Origin: Bacteroidales bacterium M3
GTDB taxonomy: Bacteria; Bacteroidota; Bacteroidia; Bacteroidales; Muribaculaceae
Reading direction: 5' to 3'
Assembly (NCBI GenBank): GCA_001689445.1
Contig: LUJN01000037.1
Coordinates: 1-22,511 of the forward strand
DNA: 22,511 bases
The position numbers and the translations under genes were made by a program. Of this stretch, positions 20,983-22,511 are shown piece by piece (position 1 is the stretch's first letter; every line of letters begins with the position of its first letter). A model generated the notes under the pieces. That model was not told the DNA's origin, ran no database searches, and saw nothing but the letters and a program-made list of their open reading frames with translations.

Positions 20983-21573
20983 ATGGCGCAGCTTAATGAC
21001 TTTATGACGAGGATTGACCTGTCTGTGCTGAATGATTATGTCGCAGCCAATGGCAGAAATGTTGTCTATGCCAAGGGCGAGAGGACTGTTCATCAGGGAC
21101 AATTGTGCCGTTATGTGGGGATGGTAAAGTCGGGATATTTCAAATATGTGGCTCTTAATTCAAAGGGGCACGAAGTAGTAACGGGCTTCTCTTTCGCGGG
21201 CGAAGTGGTTACTGACTATGTGCAGGGATTCCTGTATGACCAGCCTTCGCTAACCTCCATTGTCGCGGGATGCGATGCCGAGGTTCAACGTGTGTCGGTC
21301 GAAGATGCGCGACGGTTTATCATAGAGCGCAATCCCGGCTTTGTAGCCGAGGTTTCCTCCAATCTGTTGCAGGAGGCTTATTACCGCTATCTGAATATGC
21401 TTGTAAAGACACCTTCAGAACGGTTCCATGAACTTGCCTCCCGCTATCCCGGCGTTATACACAATCTGCCTATTCAGGAGATTGCCTCCTATTTAGGCAT
21501 CTCACGCCGTCAGTTGCACCGCATCCGTGAGGCTGAAAGTGCCGCCGACGCCTCTGAATGTGAGGAAATTTAA
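20983..21573 (+). CDS. Crp/Fnr-family transcription regulator
   Basis: This 196-aa protein has an N-terminal cyclic-nucleotide-binding-type barrel (about 20-120, with GERTVHQGQLCRYVGMVKSGYFKYVALNSKGHEVVTGFSFAGEVVTDY) and a C-terminal winged helix with helix-turn-helix LPIQEIASYLGISRRQLHRIREAE (about 164-187). The phosphate-binding RxS of true cAMP receptors is not seen, so the ligand is unknown. There are no Fnr-type N-terminal cysteines. The gene stands 72 nt after the acetyltransferase. A Crp-like palindrome lies between it and the next gene. Confidence 0.85.
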   Translation: MAQLNDFMTRIDLSVLNDYVAANGRNVVYAKGERTVHQGQLCRYVGMVKSGYFKYVALNSKGHEVVTGFSFAGEVVTDYVQGFLYDQPSLTSIVAGCDAEVQRVSVEDARRFIIERNPGFVAEVSSNLLQEAYYRYLNMLVKTPSERFHELASRYPGVIHNLPIQEIASYLGISRRQLHRIREAESAADASECEEI

Positions 21574-21610
21574 TAAAAATCTTTGTTCCGCACTGATTTT
21601 CATACCCTGA

Positions 21611-21626
21611 TGGGACATTTGTCACA
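21611..21626 (+). promoter_or_regulatory. Crp-like palindrome
   Basis: TGGGA-CATTTG-TCACA matches TGTGA-N6-TCACA at 9 of 10 arm positions. It lies downstream of the Crp/Fnr gene and its centre is about 41-43 nt ahead of the expected start of transcription from the -7 element at 21648. That is the place of a class II activator site. It would suit control of the downstream secreted-protein gene by the neighbouring regulator. Confidence 0.45.
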
Positions 21627-21647
21627 TCGAATGTCGATTATTCGTTG

Positions 21648-21655
21648 TAACTTTG
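21648..21655 (+). promoter_or_regulatory. -7 element overlapping the start of the secreted-protein gene
   Basis: TAACTTTG matches TAnnTTTG perfectly, but only 3 nt separate it from the ATG at 21659, so a transcript from it would begin at or just past the ATG. No TTTG stands 19-21 nt upstream (one stands 26 nt upstream). Either the message is leaderless, or the match is by chance. Confidence 0.35.
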
Positions 21656-21658
21656 CGT

Positions 21659-22399
21659 ATGACAACACTCTATAAAATATTCATCACAATAATATTTGCC
21701 TCGTCAACTTTCGTATGCAGTGGGCAGTCCTTTCTGTCAAGATATCCGAAACTGACCAAGAAGAACCTTAGTGAGTTTTTCTCGGACTGGGAAGCGTATT
21801 CTGACAGCATTGCATCGAGGGCAGTGAAAAACGACAGCCTGATAGACATGGTGGTGGCTGATAATTATCGGTCCAAGGAACTTGAAAGGAGAACTTGTCT
21901 GTCAGGTAAAAATGCGGTGCCGAAATATCATGTCGTACCACAATACATCGACGTTGAAAGATATTATATGGATGTTGACACAACTGTTTTTAACCCTCGC
22001 TACGGATTCCCCAATTATTACTCAGAATTGACAGACAATGAATATAGAATCGACAGCATTATTCCTCAGCTACCTTATCGGGGACTATACCTGACTTCCG
22101 ATATAAGCGAAACCTTATCGACCTTTGTCGGCGGTTGTAGAAATGGCGATAAGATAGAGAAGATAAATAAACGAAATCTCAAGACATTAGAGAAATATAT
22201 ACCGCTTAGTGGGCATGGTCATTGGTGTGGTTATTGGTTATTCACATCTTTTCCGCAGATTACAACAATCTGTTATGCCAACAATCTCATAGCTGTCAAA
22301 ATAAGTAAAAGTTGGTTTTGCGGTGAAGAAACATGGTATATAAAGAAGAATGGTAAATTTGTAAGGAGGGAAGAACCTGCAGGCGAATGGATTGAATAA
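21659..22399 (+). CDS. Secreted protein of unknown function
   Basis: From the ATG at 21659 this is a 246-aa protein with a signal peptide MTTLYKIFITIIFASSTFVCSG (cut near SG/QS, possible alternative lipobox-like VCS). The mature part has no repeats or known motif that I recognise. It is rich in Tyr, Asp and Ser, and has RYPKLTKKNLSEFFSDWEAYSDSIASRAVKNDSLIDMV near the start and four cysteines. The SRYPKLTKKNL opening and GHGHWCGYWLFTSFPQ might be family marks. The frame also reads upstream as TTG at 21653, which is not needed. It is coupled (TAATG) to the next gene. Confidence 0.6.
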   Translation: MTTLYKIFITIIFASSTFVCSGQSFLSRYPKLTKKNLSEFFSDWEAYSDSIASRAVKNDSLIDMVVADNYRSKELERRTCLSGKNAVPKYHVVPQYIDVERYYMDVDTTVFNPRYGFPNYYSELTDNEYRIDSIIPQLPYRGLYLTSDISETLSTFVGGCRNGDKIEKINKRNLKTLEKYIPLSGHGHWCGYWLFTSFPQITTICYANNLIAVKISKSWFCGEETWYIKKNGKFVRREEPAGEWIE

Positions 22400-22511
22400 T
22401 GAAACAGATTGACTACATCAGCGAAGCATTAACCGACTTTCGCTTGGCTGCGGCTACTCAAGTAGTTGCAACGGAGAGTGGCGATTATAAAAAAGGCAAC
22501 AATGCCTTTGA
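22399..22511 (+). CDS. Start of a gene running off the window
   Basis: The ATG at 22399 overlaps the stop of the preceding gene (TAATG). The 37 codons present read MKQIDYISEALTDFRLAAATQVVATESGDYKKGNNAF. The ending SGDYKKGNNAF resembles the start of HEAT-like or DUF2019-type immunity proteins (GDYKxANKxxxK), which would make the pair a secreted effector plus partner. This is a weak resemblance from a fragment. Confidence 0.55.
   Translation, partial: MKQIDYISEALTDFRLAAATQVVATESGDYKKGNNAF

Overview
The window is most of a conjugative transfer module from a Bacteroidales integrative and conjugative element (CTnDOT type), plus the accessory block on its right. The host call rests on the complete Bacteroides-style tra gene order, on Bacteroidetes promoter elements (TTTG, about 20 nt, TAnnTTTG), on the general lack of strong Shine-Dalgarno sequences, and on DUF3873, PcfJ and PcfK type accessory genes. 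The tra region is GC-rich, which would fit a Muribaculaceae-like or other high-GC Bacteroidales host, but the genus cannot be fixed from this sequence.

Region 1 (1-13633, + strand) is one tightly packed transcription unit. It starts with the 3' end of a ParA-like traA, then traB and traC (two DUF3408-type proteins), traD, traE (DUF4134), traF (DUF4133), traG (VirB4-like ATPase), a traH-like gene, an unlisted 44-codon membrane peptide, traI (DUF4141), traJ (VirB6-like), traK (VirB8-like), traL, traM (VirB10-like), traN (DUF4138, VirB9-like), traO, a small protein resembling the N-terminal part of TraP, traP (Toprim primase), traQ (lipoprotein) and a GH24-type lysozyme. Together these encode the mating-pair (type IV secretion) machinery, a wall-opening enzyme and a primase for the transferred strand. 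Many junctions overlap by 1 to 32 nt. A 10-bp hairpin terminator closes the unit.

Region 2 (13760-15197, + strand) is visibly AT-rich. It has its own promoter directly after the tra terminator, two translationally coupled paralogous lipoproteins of unknown function, and a strong terminator. It looks like cargo or an exclusion/defence-type insertion.

Region 3 (15232-19135, - strand) is an accessory operon read right to left: a small membrane protein, a 75-aa protein, PcfK-like, PcfJ-like, an 85-aa protein, a DUF3873-like protein, and a DUF1848 gene broken by two single-base deletions, each in a homopolymer run. Three small genes share the same stop/start junction sequence.

Region 4 (19136-20223) has no convincing gene. 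It is packed with inverted and direct repeats: a 153-nt imperfect palindrome, a 19-bp inverted repeat with a 52-nt loop, and a 19-bp direct repeat. It ends in a textbook Bacteroidetes promoter followed by a hairpin, a 5-codon leader ORF and a second hairpin. This is the most puzzling part of the window.

Region 5 (20187-22511, + strand) holds a probable GNAT-toxin module (56-aa partner plus acetyltransferase), a Crp/Fnr-family regulator, a secreted protein of unknown function preceded by a Crp-like palindrome, and the start of a further gene coupled to it.
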